From Candidatus Symbiothrix sp. (lineage in GTDB: Bacteria; Bacteroidota; Bacteroidia; Bacteroidales; Azobacteroidaceae): a stretch of 38,620 bases of DNA. The notes beneath the pieces are model-generated. The model saw nothing but the letters and a program-made list of their open reading frames with translations. It made no database searches and was not told the origin of the DNA. The stretch spans positions 1 through 38,620 of the forward strand of contig JAISKM010000013.1 of assembly GCA_031261285.1 (NCBI GenBank). The letters run 5' to 3'. The position numbers and the translations under genes are program-made. The first letter of the stretch is position 1. Every line of letters starts with the position of its first letter. Shown here piece after piece: positions 37,941-38,620 of this stretch.

Positions 37941-38100
37941 GTTTAACCCAAAAAAATAAATCTTTATGATTACGATTTTTTCATTTTTTCAGAAAAGATT
38001 TGGTAAATTCTAAAAAAATGATTAATTTCGCATCAATTCTAAACAGACATGGCGTTGTCTGTTTTTAAAGGAAATTTTGGTTAAATGCATAGCATTTAAG
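37941..38100 (+). promoter_or_regulatory. Promoter of the third FISUMP gene
   Basis: TTG (38000-38002), 20 nt, TAATTTCG (38023-38030), one base from TAnnTTTG. It would start a leader of about 450 nt holding RNA copy B. AACAGACATGGCGTTGTCTG (38041-38060) is a hairpin, possibly at the extreme 5' end. Confidence 0.55.
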
Positions 38101-38324
38101 ATATTACTTTGGTAAGAAAATCACCAATTTTCAATGTTCAACAAAGTGATAAACAACAAATGCTTGCGTTCTTCGTTTGTATACAATAAAATTAGATACA
38201 ACCAGGGGCGCAGGGCTGTTGTTTATTTGTTGGACAGGTGTTTGGTGATACCTCTTACCGGATAAATTAACAGTTCCTGTGCCCTTTTTATGTTTAAATC
38301 TGCCGCCCGGAAGGAACACGGGAG
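38101..38324 (+). ncRNA. Structured leader RNA, copy B (FISUMP-leader motif)
   Basis: P1 GGTAAG/CTTACC (38111-38116, 38254-38259); internal loop AAA/ACCT; P2 ATCACCAA/TTGGTGAT (38120-38127, 38242-38249); P3 TGTTCAACA/TGTTGGACA with one G-U (38135-38143, 38228-38236); P4 GATAAACAACA/TGTTGTTTATT (38148-38158, 38217-38227); P5 from GCGTTCTT/AGGGGCGC with G-U pairs and a single bulged U (38166-38182, 38196-38211); 3' hairpin TTCCTGTG/CACGGGAG (38274-38281, 38317-38324). The apical AAATGCTTGCGTTC is identical to copy A. Confidence 0.88.
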
Positions 38325-38392
38325 GCAAAAAAATGGTTACTACCAGCCCACCCCACCTCAAGGGGGAGATGGTGGCATACCTCCGGCATGCG

Positions 38393-38446
38393 GGAATGGT
38401 AGACGAGCATTGTTTTCTACCGGGCTACCATTCCTAAAGGAATGCA
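38393..38446. repeat. GGAATGGTAG inverted repeat element in a leader
   Basis: GGAATGGTAG pairs with CTACCATTCC, followed by CATTCC-TAAA-GGAATG. A REP-like element between RNA copy B and the start codon of the third FISUMP gene. Confidence 0.7.
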
Positions 38447-38483
38447 GGGAACAAACAAAATAAATTTATAAAATTACAAACAA

Positions 38484-38620
38484 ATGAAAAACAATAATTT
38501 AAAAAGAATACGGATGGGATTGCGGGTCAAGCCCGCAATGACACTGTTCGCGATAATCTGCTTGTTGGTAACTGGTAACTGTTCACTGGTAACTGCCCAG
38601 GTTTCAATTGGTAGTGCAAC
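38484..38620 (+). CDS. FISUMP-family surface protein, paralogue B (5' part only)
   Basis: 45 codons are present before the window ends. The predicted signal peptide (about 1-39: MKNNNLKRIRMGLRVKPAMT, then LFAIICLLVTGNCSLVTAQ) and the mature start VSIGSAT match paralogue C (VAIGGDG) closely. As there, LRVKPAMT comes from an ATTGCGG palindrome (38519-38542) and LVTGNCSLVTA from the GGTAACTG repeat (38566-38595). Assignment to FISUMP rests on this N-terminus and on the shared leader RNA; the domain itself lies outside the window. Confidence 0.75.
   Translation, partial: MKNNNLKRIRMGLRVKPAMTLFAIICLLVTGNCSLVTAQVSIGSA
38519..38542. repeat. ATTGCGGG palindromic element coding part of a signal peptide
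   Basis: ATTGCGGG-TCAAG-CCCGCAAT plus GAC, with compensatory change relative to the copy at 37022 (GGAT/ATCC against GGGT/GCCC). Confidence 0.85.
38566..38595. repeat. GGTAACTG repeat coding part of a signal peptide
   Basis: TGGTAACTGGTAACTG, TTCACT, GGTAACTG, near-identical to 37071-37101. Confidence 0.85.

Overview
This window comes from a Bacteroidota chromosome, most likely an uncultured member of the Bacteroidales. The evidence is the promoter grammar (TTG, 19-21 nt, TAnnTTTG), the near absence of Shine-Dalgarno sites, and characteristic families: FISUMP-domain surface proteins, DUF1573, DUF1599, a DoxX/BT_3928-like protein, a fused HisIE and a TPR-membrane-HTH regulator. I see no rRNA, tRNA or CRISPR array. 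Placement below phylum/order level is inference.

Layout. 1-450: a small membrane-peptide ORF between two copies of one imperfect hairpin. 460-3981: an Fsr-type MFS exporter divergent from hisA-hisF-hisIE. 4116-7853: a secreted caspase-like protease converging on a TPR/HTH membrane regulator, an ECF sigma factor and a one-TM protein. 8042-10024: small secreted proteins and galK. 10084-18232: a RhuM/PLD-like accessory gene, nuoM-nuoN, DUF1599, DoxX-like, tpiA, a SPOR protein and folE. 18255-20018: a serine acetyltransferase and atpG on the minus strand. 20360-22758: a FISUMP gene, a MazF/PemK-like toxin-antitoxin pair and a membrane protein. 22938-28832: murF, a ROK glucokinase, a stand-alone GH95-like C-terminal domain, a tyrosine recombinase, cdd and atpE-atpF-atpH. 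28893-32802: def, ruvX, a UvrD/PcrA helicase and ridA on the minus strand. 32926-36443: an NfeD-like protein, flotillin and a membrane/CxxC protein converging on rlmB. 36444-38620: two more FISUMP genes with long leaders, the last cut by the window end.

The strongest undescribed signal is a structured RNA of about 190-225 nt, present three times and each time in the 5' leader of a FISUMP surface-protein gene (21135-21351 minus, 36771-36956 plus, 38101-38324 plus). Stems P1 to P5 keep position and pairing while their sequences change by compensatory substitution. The AAA/ACCT internal loop and the 5' and 3' flanks are conserved. Each copy lies downstream of a plausible promoter.

The second theme is short palindromic and simple-repeat elements that fill the spacers and also sit in frame inside housekeeping genes (hisA, hisF, murF twice, the DoxX-like gene, the UvrD helicase, atpG) and supply most of the signal peptides of two FISUMP proteins. 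This resembles the Rickettsia palindromic elements in principle, but here involves several unrelated repeat families. The ATP synthase and complex I genes are also broken into partial clusters.
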